Source: Pararhodobacter sp. SW119
Lineage (GTDB): Bacteria; Pseudomonadota; Alphaproteobacteria; Rhodobacterales; Rhodobacteraceae
Assembly (NCBI RefSeq): GCF_017811755.1
Contig: NZ_JADDJF010000006.1
Coordinates: forward strand, 62,001 to 126,000
Length of the DNA stretch: 64,000 nt
Direction: 5' to 3'
Position 1 is the stretch's first letter. The number at the start of each line of letters is the position of its first letter. The notes under the pieces are model-generated. The model saw only the letters and a program-made list of their open reading frames with translations. It was not told where the DNA came from and did not search any database. Both the position numbers and the translations under genes were made by a program. Below, piece after piece: positions 46,290 through 55,322 of this stretch.

Positions 46290-47781
46290 ACTCTTCGCGA
46301 CGCTTCTGGCGTCCGCGGCGATGGCCGGTTCGGCCTACGCCGCCGACCTGCGCATCGGCCTGCAGGAAGACCCCGACGTGCTGGACCCGGATCAGGCGCG
46401 CACCTTCGTCGGCCGGATCGTGTTCGAATCGCTCTGCGACAAGCTGATCAACATCTCGCCCGACCAGCAGTTCATCCCCGAACTGGCGACCGAATGGTCC
46501 TGGTCCGACGACGGGCTGACGCTCACCATGCAGCTGCGCGACGACGCCGTATTCCACGACGGGACGCCCCTCAACGCCGAAGCGGTGGTCGCCAACATCG
46601 ACCGCTCGAAAAACCTGCCCGAGAGCCGCCGCAGGTCCGAACTGACCTCGGTCGAGAGTGTCGAGGCAACCGGCGAGTTCGAGGTGACCTTCACCCTCGC
46701 CAACCCCGACGCGACGCTGCTCGCGCAGCTTTCGGACCGGTCGGGCATGATGCTGTCGCCCGCCGCCGCCGACGCCCAGGGGCTGGGTCTTGCGACGAAT
46801 CCGGTCTGCTCGGGCCCCTACCGCTTTGTGGAGCGGATCGACCAGGATCGCATCGTGCTGGAGAAGTTCGCCGAGCACTACAATGCCGACGACTATCACA
46901 TCGACCGCGTGATCTACCTGCCGATTCCGGACACGACCGTGCGTCTGGCCAACCTGCGCTCGGGCGATCTGCACATGCTGGAGCGGCTCGCGCCCTCGGA
47001 TGCGGCGGGCGTGCAGTCCGATGGATCGCTGCAATTCGTCTCGGCGGTCAGCCAGGGCTATCAGGGCGTCACGGTGAACGTGAACAACGGCGAACGGGCC
47101 AACAATCCGTTCGGTCAGGACGCCCGCGTGCGCAAGGCCTTCTCGCTGGCGCTGGACCGCGAGGCGATCAACCAGGTCGTCTTCGAAGGCGTCTACGCGC
47201 CCGGCAACCAGCATGTCCCCCCGACCTCGCCCTGGTACGATGATAGCCACCCGGTCGAGGGCCGCGACATCGCGGCCGCGCGCGCGCTGATGGAGGATGC
47301 CGGCGTCGACCGCATGCCGCTCGAAATCCAGGCCGCGAACAACCCGGTGCAACTGCAGCTGATGCAGGTCATCCAGTCGATGGTCGCCGAAGCCGGTTTC
47401 GACGTGTCGATCCGCGCGACCGAATTCGCCTCGATGCTGCAGGCGCAGACCGCCGGCGACTACGAGGGAAGCCAGGTCGGCTGGTCGGGCCGCACCGACC
47501 CCGATGGCAACCTGCACGCCTTCGTCACCTGTGAGGGGGGCCTGAACGACAGCCGCTTCTGCAGCGAAGAGGTCGATCGCCTGCTCAACGCCGCGCGCGA
47601 GGTCAACGACATGGACGAGCGCCGCGCGATCTACGCGGAAGCGCAGGCGATCCTGATGGAGGAGATGCCGATCATCTACCTCTATCACCAGACCTGGCTC
47701 TGGGCGCTGCGCAACAACGTGACCGGCTTCGAAGGGTATCCCGACGGGATGATCCGCCTGGCCGGCGTGCGCGTCGAGTAA
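46276..47781 (+). CDS. ABC transporter solute-binding protein (family 5)
   Basis: Periplasmic binding protein of 501 residues, signal peptide about 1-22 (SAYA before ADLRIG). Family 5 marks: IVFESLCDKL, WSWSDDGLTLTMQLRDDAVFHDGTPLNAEAV, CSGPYRFVER, FSLALDREAIN. A strong AAGGAGAAGG ribosome site precedes the ATG, which fits the high dosage needed for a binding protein. The downstream gamma-glutamyltransferase-like gene suggests a gamma-glutamyl or other peptide ligand; this is inference. Confidence 0.93.
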   Translation: MTTRKLFATLLASAAMAGSAYAADLRIGLQEDPDVLDPDQARTFVGRIVFESLCDKLINISPDQQFIPELATEWSWSDDGLTLTMQLRDDAVFHDGTPLNAEAVVANIDRSKNLPESRRRSELTSVESVEATGEFEVTFTLANPDATLLAQLSDRSGMMLSPAAADAQGLGLATNPVCSGPYRFVERIDQDRIVLEKFAEHYNADDYHIDRVIYLPIPDTTVRLANLRSGDLHMLERLAPSDAAGVQSDGSLQFVSAVSQGYQGVTVNVNNGERANNPFGQDARVRKAFSLALDREAINQVVFEGVYAPGNQHVPPTSPWYDDSHPVEGRDIAAARALMEDAGVDRMPLEIQAANNPVQLQLMQVIQSMVAEAGFDVSIRATEFASMLQAQTAGDYEGSQVGWSGRTDPDGNLHAFVTCEGGLNDSRFCSEEVDRLLNAAREVNDMDERRAIYAEAQAILMEEMPIIYLYHQTWLWALRNNVTGFEGYPDGMIRLAGVRVE

Positions 47782-47788
47782 CCGACAC

Positions 47789-47813
47789 GTGGGCGCCCGC
47801 GACGGGCGCCCAC
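47789..47813. other. Intercistronic hairpin after the solute-binding protein gene
   Basis: Perfect 11-base stem GTGGGCGCCCG (47789-47799) / CGGGCGCCCAC (47803-47813) with a 3-base loop, starting 7 bases after the stop and 22 bases before the permease ATG. No T-run. Same position and kind as the 21971-22003 hairpin in the other importer, consistent with a 3' stabiliser of the binding-protein mRNA. Confidence 0.7.
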
Positions 47814-47835
47814 CCCTCCACCCCGGGGTTTCGCG

Positions 47836-48783
47836 ATGCTCTCCTACATCCTGCGGCGCATCCTGATCGCGATCCCGACACTCTTGCTGGTGTCGGTCTT
47901 CGTCTTCATGCTGCAAAAGCTTTTGCCCGGCGACCCGGCGCTGGTCATGGCCGGCGAAGAACGCGACCCCGAGGTGCTGGCCTATCTGCGCGAACAGTAC
48001 CGGCTGAACGATCCGCTGATCGTGCAGTATTTCCACTGGCTCTGGAACGTGCTGCAGGGCGACCTGGGGATGAGCCTGCGCACGCAGCATCCGGTGACGA
48101 AACTGATCGCGGACAAGCTGCCGGTGACCATCCAGCTTGCCGTCATGGCAATGTTCTTCGCCTTCCTCGTAGGCATTCCCGCCGGCATCATCTCGGCGGT
48201 GCGCAAGGGAACGCTGATCGACTACATCGCGAACTTCATCGCCCTCTCTGGCCTGTCGATCCCGAACTTCTGGCTCGGCATCCTCCTGATCCTGCTGGTG
48301 TCGGTCAATCTGGGCTGGCTTCCCGCCTCGGGTTACGAGCCCTTCTGGCGCGATCCGGTCAGGTCCCTCGAGACGATGATCATGCCGGCTTTCGTCCTCG
48401 GCACGGCGCTGGCGGCGACGCTGATGCGGCACACCCGCTCGGCCATGCTGGGGGTTCTGCAGTCGGACTATGTGCGCACCGCCCGCGCCAAGGGCCTGCG
48501 CGAAAAGGTCGTGATCCTGAAACATTCATTCCGCAATGCCGTCCTGCCCATCGTCACGCTTTCGGCGCTGCTATTCGGCGAGCTTCTGGCCGGCGCCGTG
48601 TTGACCGAGCAGATCTTCACCATCCCGGGCTTCGGCAAGCTGATCGTGGATGCCGTCTTCAACCGCGACTACGCCGTCGTGCAGGGCGTCGTGCTGTGCG
48701 TCGCGGTGGGCTTCATCCTGATGAACCTCATCGCCGATGTCCTCTACGTCCTGCTCAACCCGCGCATGAGGCAGACGCTATGA
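47836..48783 (+). CDS. ABC transporter permease (DppB type)
   Basis: Permease of 315 residues with the DppB start MLSYILRRILIAIPTLLLVSVFVF, LLPGDPALVMAGEE, about six helices and the EAA loop TARAKGLREKVVILKHSFRNAVLP. The stop overlaps the next permease start as ATGA. Confidence 0.93.
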   Translation: MLSYILRRILIAIPTLLLVSVFVFMLQKLLPGDPALVMAGEERDPEVLAYLREQYRLNDPLIVQYFHWLWNVLQGDLGMSLRTQHPVTKLIADKLPVTIQLAVMAMFFAFLVGIPAGIISAVRKGTLIDYIANFIALSGLSIPNFWLGILLILLVSVNLGWLPASGYEPFWRDPVRSLETMIMPAFVLGTALAATLMRHTRSAMLGVLQSDYVRTARAKGLREKVVILKHSFRNAVLPIVTLSALLFGELLAGAVLTEQIFTIPGFGKLIVDAVFNRDYAVVQGVVLCVAVGFILMNLIADVLYVLLNPRMRQTL

Positions 48784-49646
48784 GCGCCACATCCGCCATC
48801 GCCCTTCCCACACGCAGCCGCAGCCGCGCCTGGAAGAAGCTGCGCGCCAACCGCGCGGCACTTGTCGGCGCGGTCGTCGTGATCACCTTCGTCCTGCTTG
48901 CGGTTCTGGCGCCGATCTTGCCCATCGCCGATCCGGCTACGACCGACTGGGGCAAGATCCGCCTCGCCCCCTCGGCCGAGCATTGGCTCGGCACAGACGA
49001 GATCGGGCGCGACCTCTTTTCGCGCATGGTCTGGGGCGCGCGCGCCTCGCTTCTGGCCGGCGTCGTCTCGGTCCTGATCGCGGTGGTGATCGGCGTGCCC
49101 TTCGGGCTGGTCGCGGGCTATTTCGGCGGCTGGACCGACAGCATCATCGCGCGCGCGACCGACGCGCTGCTGGCCATGCCCTTCCTGATCCTGGCGATCG
49201 CGCTGGCCGCGTTCCTGGGTCCCAGCCTGACCAACGCGATGATCGCCATCGGCCTGTCCGCCGTGCCGATCTTCATTCGCCTCACCCGCGGGCAGGTGCT
49301 CTCGGTCAAGACCGAGGATTACGTCGAGGGCGCGCGCGCCATAGGCCTCGGCAACCTCGCGATCATGGCGGTCTACATCCTGCCCAACGTGATCCCACCG
49401 ATCCTGGTGCAGGCGACGCTGACCGTCGCCACGGCGATCATCGCCGAGGCGTCGCTCTCCTTCCTCGGCCTCGGTCAGCAGCCGCCCTCGCCCAGTTGGG
49501 GGTCGATGCTGAACACCGCCAAGAACTTCCTCAGCCAGGCGCCGTGGATGGCGATCTGGCCGGGGGCGGCGATTTTTCTGGTCGTGATGGGCTTCAACCT
49601 GATGGGCGACGGGCTGCGCGACGCGCTCGACCCGCGCGAACACTGA
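48780..49646 (+). CDS. ABC transporter permease (DppC type)
   Basis: Permease of 288 residues: first helix at about 24-44, LGTDEIGRDLFSRMVWGARASL, and the EAA loop EGARAIGLGNLAIMAVYILPNVIPP; ends GDGLRDALDPREH as usual for DppC. The ATG at 48780 overlaps the DppB stop; a longer frame reading back into it is a shadow. Confidence 0.93.
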   Translation: MSATSAIALPTRSRSRAWKKLRANRAALVGAVVVITFVLLAVLAPILPIADPATTDWGKIRLAPSAEHWLGTDEIGRDLFSRMVWGARASLLAGVVSVLIAVVIGVPFGLVAGYFGGWTDSIIARATDALLAMPFLILAIALAAFLGPSLTNAMIAIGLSAVPIFIRLTRGQVLSVKTEDYVEGARAIGLGNLAIMAVYILPNVIPPILVQATLTVATAIIAEASLSFLGLGQQPPSPSWGSMLNTAKNFLSQAPWMAIWPGAAIFLVVMGFNLMGDGLRDALDPREH

Positions 49647-49667
49647 TCATTTCTCCGGAGGAACCGC

Positions 49668-51455
49668 ATGTCGTCTTTCACCACCCGGCCCGAAGTGCTT
49701 GGCCGTTTCGGGGTCGTCACCTCGACCCACTGGATCGCCTCGGCCGTCGGCATGGGCATTCTGGAAAAGGGCGGCAACGCCTTCGACGCCGCCGTGGCGA
49801 CGGGTCTGGTCCTGCAGGTGCTGGAGCCGCATCTGAACGGTCCGGGCGGGGACATGCCGGCGATCCTCTACTCGAAAAAGAAGAACAAGGTCGAGGTGAT
49901 CTGCGCCCAGGGTCCCGCCCCGGCCGGCGCCACCATCGACCATTACCGAAGCGAGGGGCTGACCGTCATCCCGGGCGACGGGCTGCTGGCGACCGTCATT
50001 CCCGGCGCCTGGGACGGCTGGATGCTGATGCTGCGCGACTACGGCCGCCTGCCCCTGCGCAACGTCCTCGAACCCGCGATCTTCTACGCCGAACACGGCC
50101 ATCCCATGCTGCCCCGCGTCGCGAACACCATTGCGGGGCTCGGCGACTTCTTCCGCAAGGAATGGCCAAGCTCGTTCGAGACATGGTTGCCCGGCGGCAC
50201 CGCCCCCGCGCCGCATTCGAACTTTCGCAACCCGGCGCTGGCGGCAACCTGGACCCGCATCCTGGCCGAGGCCGAGGCGAAATCGGACCGCGACGACCAG
50301 ATCGAAGCCGCGCGCGACGCCTTCTACCGCGGCTTCGTCGCCGAGAAGATCGCCGCCTTCCTCGACACCGCCGAGGTTCTGGACGCGTCGGGCGAACGGC
50401 ACAAGGGCGTGCTGACGGCCGACGACATGGCCGGATACCACGCCGGGATCGAAGCACCGCTGACCCATGACTACCACGGCTGGACCGTCGCCAAATGCGG
50501 ACCCTGGACGCAGGGGCCGGTCTTCCTGCAGGCCCTGGCGCTGCTGAAGGGGCTGGATCTGGGCGCGATGGACCCGTTGGGCGCGGAGTTCGTGCATACC
50601 GTGACCGAGGCCAAGAAGCTCGCCTTCGCCGACCGCGAGGTCTATTACGGGGACCCCGCGTTCAGCGAAGTGCCGCTCGAGGCGCTGCTTTCGGACGACT
50701 ACAACGCCGCCCGCCGCGCGCTGATCACCGACCGCGCCAGCCTGGACCTGAACCCCGGCACCGTACCGGGGTACGAGGATCTGCGCGCACGCACCCTGAA
50801 GATGCTCGAAGCGCTCAGCCCCACCGATCAGGCGGTCTACGAGCCGACGATGGCGCACCTGACCGAAAAGAAGGGTGACACGGTCCATATCGACGTGATC
50901 GACGCCGAGGGCAACATGGTCTCCATCACGCCCTCGGGCGGATGGCTGCAATCCTCGCCGGTGGTGCCGGGACTGGGATTCGCGCTCAACACCCGCGCGC
51001 AGATGTTCTGGCTGGAAGAAGGCCTGCCGACCTCGCTCGCGCCCGGAAAGCGGCCGCGCACGACGCTGACGCCGTCGCTCGCGCTGAAGGATGGGCAGCC
51101 GCAGATGGTCTTCGGAACCCCCGGCGGCGATCAGCAGGATCAGTGGCAACTGGTCTTCTTCCTGCGCTACGTCCATTCGAAGCTGAACCTGCAGGAGGTG
51201 ATCGACCAGCCGCTCTTTCACACGACGCATTTTCCGGCCTCGTTCTACCCCCGGGCCCGCGAACCCGGCGGCCTGATGATCGAGCGCAACATCGGCTCTG
51301 GCGTGCTGAACGATCTGCGCGCCCGCGGCCATCGCGTGACCGAAGCGCCGAACTGGTCGGTCGGACGGCTGACCGCCGCCCGGCGCGACCCCGACGGGCT
51401 GCTGCGCGCGGCGGCGACGCCGCGGCTGATGCAGGCCTACGCGGTGGGGCGTTGA
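49668..51455 (+). CDS. Gamma-glutamyltransferase-family protein
   Basis: Ntn-hydrolase of 595 residues. The autoprocessing/nucleophile Thr is Thr405 in KKGDTVHIDVIDAEGNMVSITPSGGW; the N-terminal half has GGNAFDAAVATGLVLQVLEPHLNGPGGDMPAILYSKK and the C-terminal half GTPGGDQQDQWQLVFFLRY. No signal peptide is apparent, so it is probably cytoplasmic, unlike periplasmic GGT. It sits 21 bases after the permease gene, which suggests it hydrolyses the imported gamma-glutamyl or related amide. Acylase-type substrates are possible. Confidence 0.87.
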   Translation: MSSFTTRPEVLGRFGVVTSTHWIASAVGMGILEKGGNAFDAAVATGLVLQVLEPHLNGPGGDMPAILYSKKKNKVEVICAQGPAPAGATIDHYRSEGLTVIPGDGLLATVIPGAWDGWMLMLRDYGRLPLRNVLEPAIFYAEHGHPMLPRVANTIAGLGDFFRKEWPSSFETWLPGGTAPAPHSNFRNPALAATWTRILAEAEAKSDRDDQIEAARDAFYRGFVAEKIAAFLDTAEVLDASGERHKGVLTADDMAGYHAGIEAPLTHDYHGWTVAKCGPWTQGPVFLQALALLKGLDLGAMDPLGAEFVHTVTEAKKLAFADREVYYGDPAFSEVPLEALLSDDYNAARRALITDRASLDLNPGTVPGYEDLRARTLKMLEALSPTDQAVYEPTMAHLTEKKGDTVHIDVIDAEGNMVSITPSGGWLQSSPVVPGLGFALNTRAQMFWLEEGLPTSLAPGKRPRTTLTPSLALKDGQPQMVFGTPGGDQQDQWQLVFFLRYVHSKLNLQEVIDQPLFHTTHFPASFYPRAREPGGLMIERNIGSGVLNDLRARGHRVTEAPNWSVGRLTAARRDPDGLLRAAATPRLMQAYAVGR

Positions 51456-51456
51456 G

Positions 51457-52206
51457 ATGACCTGGTCGATCACCGCCCGCGACTCCGCGACCGGCCGCCT
51501 GGGCATCGCTGTCGCCAGCCGCTTCTTCGCCGTCGGCGCGGTGGTGCCGCATATCCGCGGAGGGCTGGGCGCCATCGCCACGCAGGCCTTCATCAGCCCG
51601 ATGTGGGGCACCGAGGGGCTTCGCATGCTGGCCGAGGGGCTCGCCCCGCAGGAGGTCATCGACCGCCTGGTCGCGGCGGACGCCGGGCACCCGAACCGAC
51701 AGCTGCACCTGATCGACGCGCAGGGAAGTGCCGCCGCCTTCACCGGCGCCGATTGCATCGACTGGTGCGGGCACCTGGTGGCGGACAGCGTGTCGGTCGC
51801 CGGCAACATGCTGGAAGGGCCGCAGGTGCTGGAGGCGACGCTGGCCAGCTATCGCGCCGGCAGGGACCTTCAGTTCGCCGAAAGGCTGCTGACGGCGATG
51901 CAGGCCGGAGAGGATGCCGGCGGCGACAAGCGGGGCCGCCAGTCCGCGGCGCTGGCGATTTATCGCGATCAGGATTACGCTTGGCTCGATATCCGTGCCG
52001 ACGACGACAGCGATCCCCTTGCCGAGTTGCGCCGGCTCCATGCCGTCGCACAGGAGCGTTTCCTGCACGTCGCGGAAACGATGCCGACGCGCGCGAATCC
52101 CGATGGCATGATCGACCGCCGACCGATCGACGCCCGCATCGCGGCGCTGGAGGCGGAGCGTGCAGCGAAGGGGATCGCGTCCGCCTCGCGCATGGTGAAC
52201 AAGTGA
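51457..52206 (+). CDS. DUF1028 family Ntn-hydrolase-like protein
   Basis: Protein of 249 residues matching the DUF1028 pattern: MTWSITARDSATGRLGIAVASRFFAVGAVVPHIRGGLGAIATQAF, NRQLHLID, and SVAGNML. The family has an Ntn-hydrolase-like fold; biochemical function is not established. It begins 1 base after the GGT-like stop and ends the importer operon. The recurrent pairing of DUF1028 with GGT-like genes points to a joint role in amide metabolism. Confidence 0.85.
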   Translation: MTWSITARDSATGRLGIAVASRFFAVGAVVPHIRGGLGAIATQAFISPMWGTEGLRMLAEGLAPQEVIDRLVAADAGHPNRQLHLIDAQGSAAAFTGADCIDWCGHLVADSVSVAGNMLEGPQVLEATLASYRAGRDLQFAERLLTAMQAGEDAGGDKRGRQSAALAIYRDQDYAWLDIRADDDSDPLAELRRLHAVAQERFLHVAETMPTRANPDGMIDRRPIDARIAALEAERAAKGIASASRMVNK

Positions 52207-52212
52207 CCGAGC

Positions 52213-52435
52213 GTCCGCATGCGGACAATTCATCAAGATACTGATTTCGTTTACACTAATTCGTGATCGCAACTTTCTGGAAAAGGTTTTGCGCAGGGCG
52301 GCACGACCCTTGACGGCAGGGGATTGGGCGAACCGCGGGGTAAGCCGCGCGCGGGCACGAACCTTTCATTGCGGTTAATTTTTGAATTTTGCGCATCCTT
52401 TTCAATGTCTTGCCAGGCTGCTCACGCGTGAGCAG
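52213..52435. repeat. Palindromic element pair in a convergent gap (copy B)
   Basis: Right unit, read on the minus strand: CTGCTCACGCGTGAGCAG (52435-52418, perfect palindrome), then 39 bases, then TTAACCGCAATGAAA (52378-52364); centre to TTAACC is 48.5 bases. Left unit: GTCCGCATGCGGAC (52213-52226) with GATTTCGTT at +23.5 from the centre, exactly as in copy A, but its TTAACC arm is degraded (CGCAACTTTCTGG near 52268). About 80 unrelated bases separate the two arms. The left palindrome begins 6 bases after the DUF1028 stop, the right one 62 bases after the guaD stop. Confidence 0.75.
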
Positions 52436-52497
52436 TGCTGCCCGCCAGCCTCCGGGGCGCGGGTCTGGAGCCGGCAGGCAGAACCGGCGCGCGTGCC

Positions 52498-53790
52498 TCA
52501 GCCCGGCCGCGCGACCGGCGCGCCGTTGACCCAGACCGCCCGCACCGCGCGGTCGTCGCCCATCATGATCGTCGGAAACAGCGCCTCCCAGAAGCTTTCG
52601 GCGCGCGCCGCCCGCTGCGCGATCGCCGGGGTCGAGGCGAGGTCGATCACCACCAGGTCCGCCTCCATCCCCACAGCGAGGTTGCCGATCCGGTCCCCCA
52701 GCCCCAACGCCGCGGCCGAGCCCGCCGTCGCCAGCCACCAGAGCGCGGCCGGATGCAGCGCGGTCCCGCCGAGTTGCGCCACCTCGTAGGCCGCGGCCAT
52801 CGTGCGCAGCATCGAGAAGGACGAGCCGCCGCCGATATCGGTGGCCAGCCCGATGCGCTGCCCCTCGGCCTTCAGGCCGGCCATGTCGAAAAGCCCCGAG
52901 CCGATGAAGGTGTTCGACGTCGGGCAATGGATCAGCGCCGCGCCGGCCTCCAGCAGCCGCGCACGCTCGCGCGGCTCCAAATGGATGCAGTGGCCGAAGA
53001 CCGCGCCCCGCCCCAGCAGGCCGAAGCTTTCATAGACGTCCAGATAGTCGCGCGCCGCGGGGAACAGGCGGCGCACCCAGGCGATCTCGTCGGTCTGCTC
53101 GCTCAGATGCGTCTGCATCAGGCAGTCCGGATGCGCCGCCCAGAGCGCGCCGAGCGCTTCCAGTTGCTCAGGACTGGAGGTGGGCGCGAAGCGCGGGGTG
53201 ATGACATACGAAAGACGATCCACCCCGTGCCAGCGGGCGATCAGCGCGGCGCTGTCGTCATGGGCCGACTGCGCGGTGTCGCGCAGCCCCTCGGGCGCGT
53301 TGCGGTCCATGCAGGTCTTGCCGGCCAGCGCGCGCATCCCGCGTGCCTGCGCGGCGGCGAAGAAGGCGTCAACGCTTGCCGGGTGAATGGTGGTATAGCT
53401 GCACATCGTCGTCGTGCCATGCGCCAGCATCAGGTCGAGGCAGCTCTCGGCCGTGGCGCGGGCGAAGGCGGGGTCGTTGAGCCGCATTTCCTCGGGGAAG
53501 GTATAGGTGTTCAGCCAGTCGATCAGCCGCTTGCCCCAGGAGGCGATGATCGCGGTCTGCGGATAGTGGACATGCGCATCGATGAAGCCGGCGGAAATCA
53601 GCGCTTGCCCGTAGTCGTGCACGCGCGCCTGCGGATGGGCGCGCACCAGATCCTCCGCGGCGCCAAGGGCGCGAATCCGCCCACTGTCGAGCAGTAGGCC
53701 GCCGCGGGTTTCGTGGCGGGCCGCGCTGACGCCGGCGATCTGGGGATCGGCCGCGAAGGACAGCGTCTGGCCGATCAGGATGTCGGGCAT
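52498..53790 (-). CDS. guaD: Guanine deaminase
   Basis: Amidohydrolase-superfamily enzyme of 430 residues that converts guanine to xanthine and ammonia. Zinc-binding HVH at 73-75 (GFIDAHVHYPQT), TYTFPEE, CMDRNAPEGLRDTAQS, and TDIGGGSSFSMLRTM are typical of bacterial GuaD. The start MPDILIGQTL at 53790 is chosen; a longer frame crosses the divergent promoter region. A promoter candidate with a dyad lies 35 bases upstream. Confidence 0.92.
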   Translation of the reverse strand: MPDILIGQTLSFAADPQIAGVSAARHETRGGLLLDSGRIRALGAAEDLVRAHPQARVHDYGQALISAGFIDAHVHYPQTAIIASWGKRLIDWLNTYTFPEEMRLNDPAFARATAESCLDLMLAHGTTTMCSYTTIHPASVDAFFAAAQARGMRALAGKTCMDRNAPEGLRDTAQSAHDDSAALIARWHGVDRLSYVITPRFAPTSSPEQLEALGALWAAHPDCLMQTHLSEQTDEIAWVRRLFPAARDYLDVYESFGLLGRGAVFGHCIHLEPRERARLLEAGAALIHCPTSNTFIGSGLFDMAGLKAEGQRIGLATDIGGGSSFSMLRTMAAAYEVAQLGGTALHPAALWWLATAGSAAALGLGDRIGNLAVGMEADLVVIDLASTPAIAQRAARAESFWEALFPTIMMGDDRAVRAVWVNGAPVARPG

Positions 53791-53824
53791 GGGCAACTCT
53801 TGGGTGGAGGGACAACAGAGCGGC

Positions 53825-53853
53825 TTTATCGCGCAGCCGTTTGCGCATAACAA
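53825..53853 (-). promoter_or_regulatory. Promoter candidate for guaD with a dyad in the spacer
   Basis: On the minus strand: TTGTTA (53853-53848), 17-base spacer, GATAAA (53830-53825). The spacer contains GCGCA-N6-TGCGC (53831-53846), a perfect 5-base inverted repeat that may be an operator. The ATG is 35 bases from the -10. Confidence 0.5.
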
Positions 53854-53903
53854 CCATCGGAGAGAGAGCGCCCGCCGAAACACCAGAGCCGAAGGGGAGG
53901 CCG

Positions 53904-55322
53904 ATGACCGAGGACCGACGCCAGGACGACGCCGAGCCCGCCACCGCCGCCGATCCGACCGAAGCCGAGGCGGGCGACGCGCCCGAACTGGATGCGGCGC
54001 GGCTGGGCCGTGTGCTGGACGCAATCGACGCGGGCGATGGCGAAACGCTTGCCGCGGAACTGGAGCCGCTGCACGGCGCCGACATTGCCGACCTGATCGA
54101 ACAGATCAGCGGCCAGCAACGGCGCGGGCTGCTGGCCCTCTATTCGGCGCATATCGACGGCGAGATCCTGTCGGAGCTGGACGAATCGATCCGCGAAGAG
54201 GTGATCGAGGCGCTGCCGCGCGACGTGCTGGCCGACGCGGTGCGCGAGCTTGATTCGGACGATGTCGTCGATCTGCTGGAGGATCTGGAGGACAGCGACC
54301 AGGCCTTCATCCTGCAATCGCTGGAAAGCGACGACCGGGCCGCCGTCGAAAGCGCCATGTCCTGGCCGGAATATTCCGCCGGCCGGCTGATGCAGTCGGA
54401 AACGGTGACCGTGCCGCAGGACTGGACGGTCGGGCAGACTATCGACCATCTGCGCGCGATCGAATGGCTGCCCAGCCAGTTCTATCACGTCATCCTGGTC
54501 GACGCGCGCCACCGGCCGGTCGGGCATGTGACGCTGGGGCGGGTGCTGTCGTCGCGGCGCGACACGCCCTTGACCGACATCACCGAAGAGGAATTCCGCA
54601 CCGTCGAGGCGACCGAGGAGGAGGCCGAGGTCGCCTACATGTTCAACAAGTACCACCTGATCTCGACCCCCGTGGTCGATCCGGGCGGGCGTCTGGTCGG
54701 CGTCATTACCATCGACGACGCGATGAACGTGCTGGACGAGGAGCACGAGGAGGACATCCTGCGTCTGGCCGGGGTGCACGAGGAAAGCTCGCTCAGCGAC
54801 CGGGTCCTCGACACGGTGAAGGCACGGTTCATCTGGCTGTTCATCAACCTGCTGACGGCGATCCTGGCCTCGGTGGTCATCGCGCAGTTCTCCGAGTCGA
54901 TCGATGCGATGGTGGCGCTGGCGGTGCTCATGCCGATCGTGGCGTCGATGGGCGGAAACGCCGGCACGCAGACCATGACGGTCGCGGTGCGGGCGATCGC
55001 GACGCGCGAATTGACCGGGCAGAACCGACGCCGGGTCATCTGGCGCGAAGTCATGACCGGGGCGATCAACGGCCTGGCGTTCGGCACGCTGATGGCGGGG
55101 GTCGCGGCGTTCTGGTTCGGGATTCCGATGCTTGCGCTGGTAATCGCGCTGGCCATGGTGGCGACGCTGGCGGCGGCGGCGCTGGCGGGGATCGTCCTGC
55201 CGGTGGTTCTGGACCGGTTGAACATCGACCCCGCGCTTGCCTCCGGTCCGTTCGTGACCACGGTGACAGATGTCGTCGGCTTCTTCGCCTTCCTCGGGCT
55301 TGCGACGATCATGCTGCTGTGA
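53904..55322 (+). CDS. mgtE: Magnesium transporter MgtE
   Basis: Mg2+ channel/transporter of 472 residues: acidic N-domain (about 30-155, superhelical), two CBS domains (about 165-290, IDHLRAIEWLP; NKYHLISTPVVDPGGRLVGVITIDDAMNVL), a connecting helix, and five membrane helices (about 310-470) with the conserved VASMGGNAGTQTM pore segment. Known members gate by Mg2+ binding to the N and CBS domains. AAGGGGAGG precedes the ATG at 53904. The next gene overlaps its stop as GTGA. Confidence 0.95.
   Translation: MTEDRRQDDAEPATAADPTEAEAGDAPELDAARLGRVLDAIDAGDGETLAAELEPLHGADIADLIEQISGQQRRGLLALYSAHIDGEILSELDESIREEVIEALPRDVLADAVRELDSDDVVDLLEDLEDSDQAFILQSLESDDRAAVESAMSWPEYSAGRLMQSETVTVPQDWTVGQTIDHLRAIEWLPSQFYHVILVDARHRPVGHVTLGRVLSSRRDTPLTDITEEEFRTVEATEEEAEVAYMFNKYHLISTPVVDPGGRLVGVITIDDAMNVLDEEHEEDILRLAGVHEESSLSDRVLDTVKARFIWLFINLLTAILASVVIAQFSESIDAMVALAVLMPIVASMGGNAGTQTMTVAVRAIATRELTGQNRRRVIWREVMTGAINGLAFGTLMAGVAAFWFGIPMLALVIALAMVATLAAAALAGIVLPVVLDRLNIDPALASGPFVTTVTDVVGFFAFLGLATIMLL

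Noticed and set aside
52254-52300. Reading copy B's left arm as a full TTAACC unit
   Set aside because: Only the palindrome and GATTTCGTT keep the expected offsets; the TTAACC segment is not present, so I describe it as decayed.
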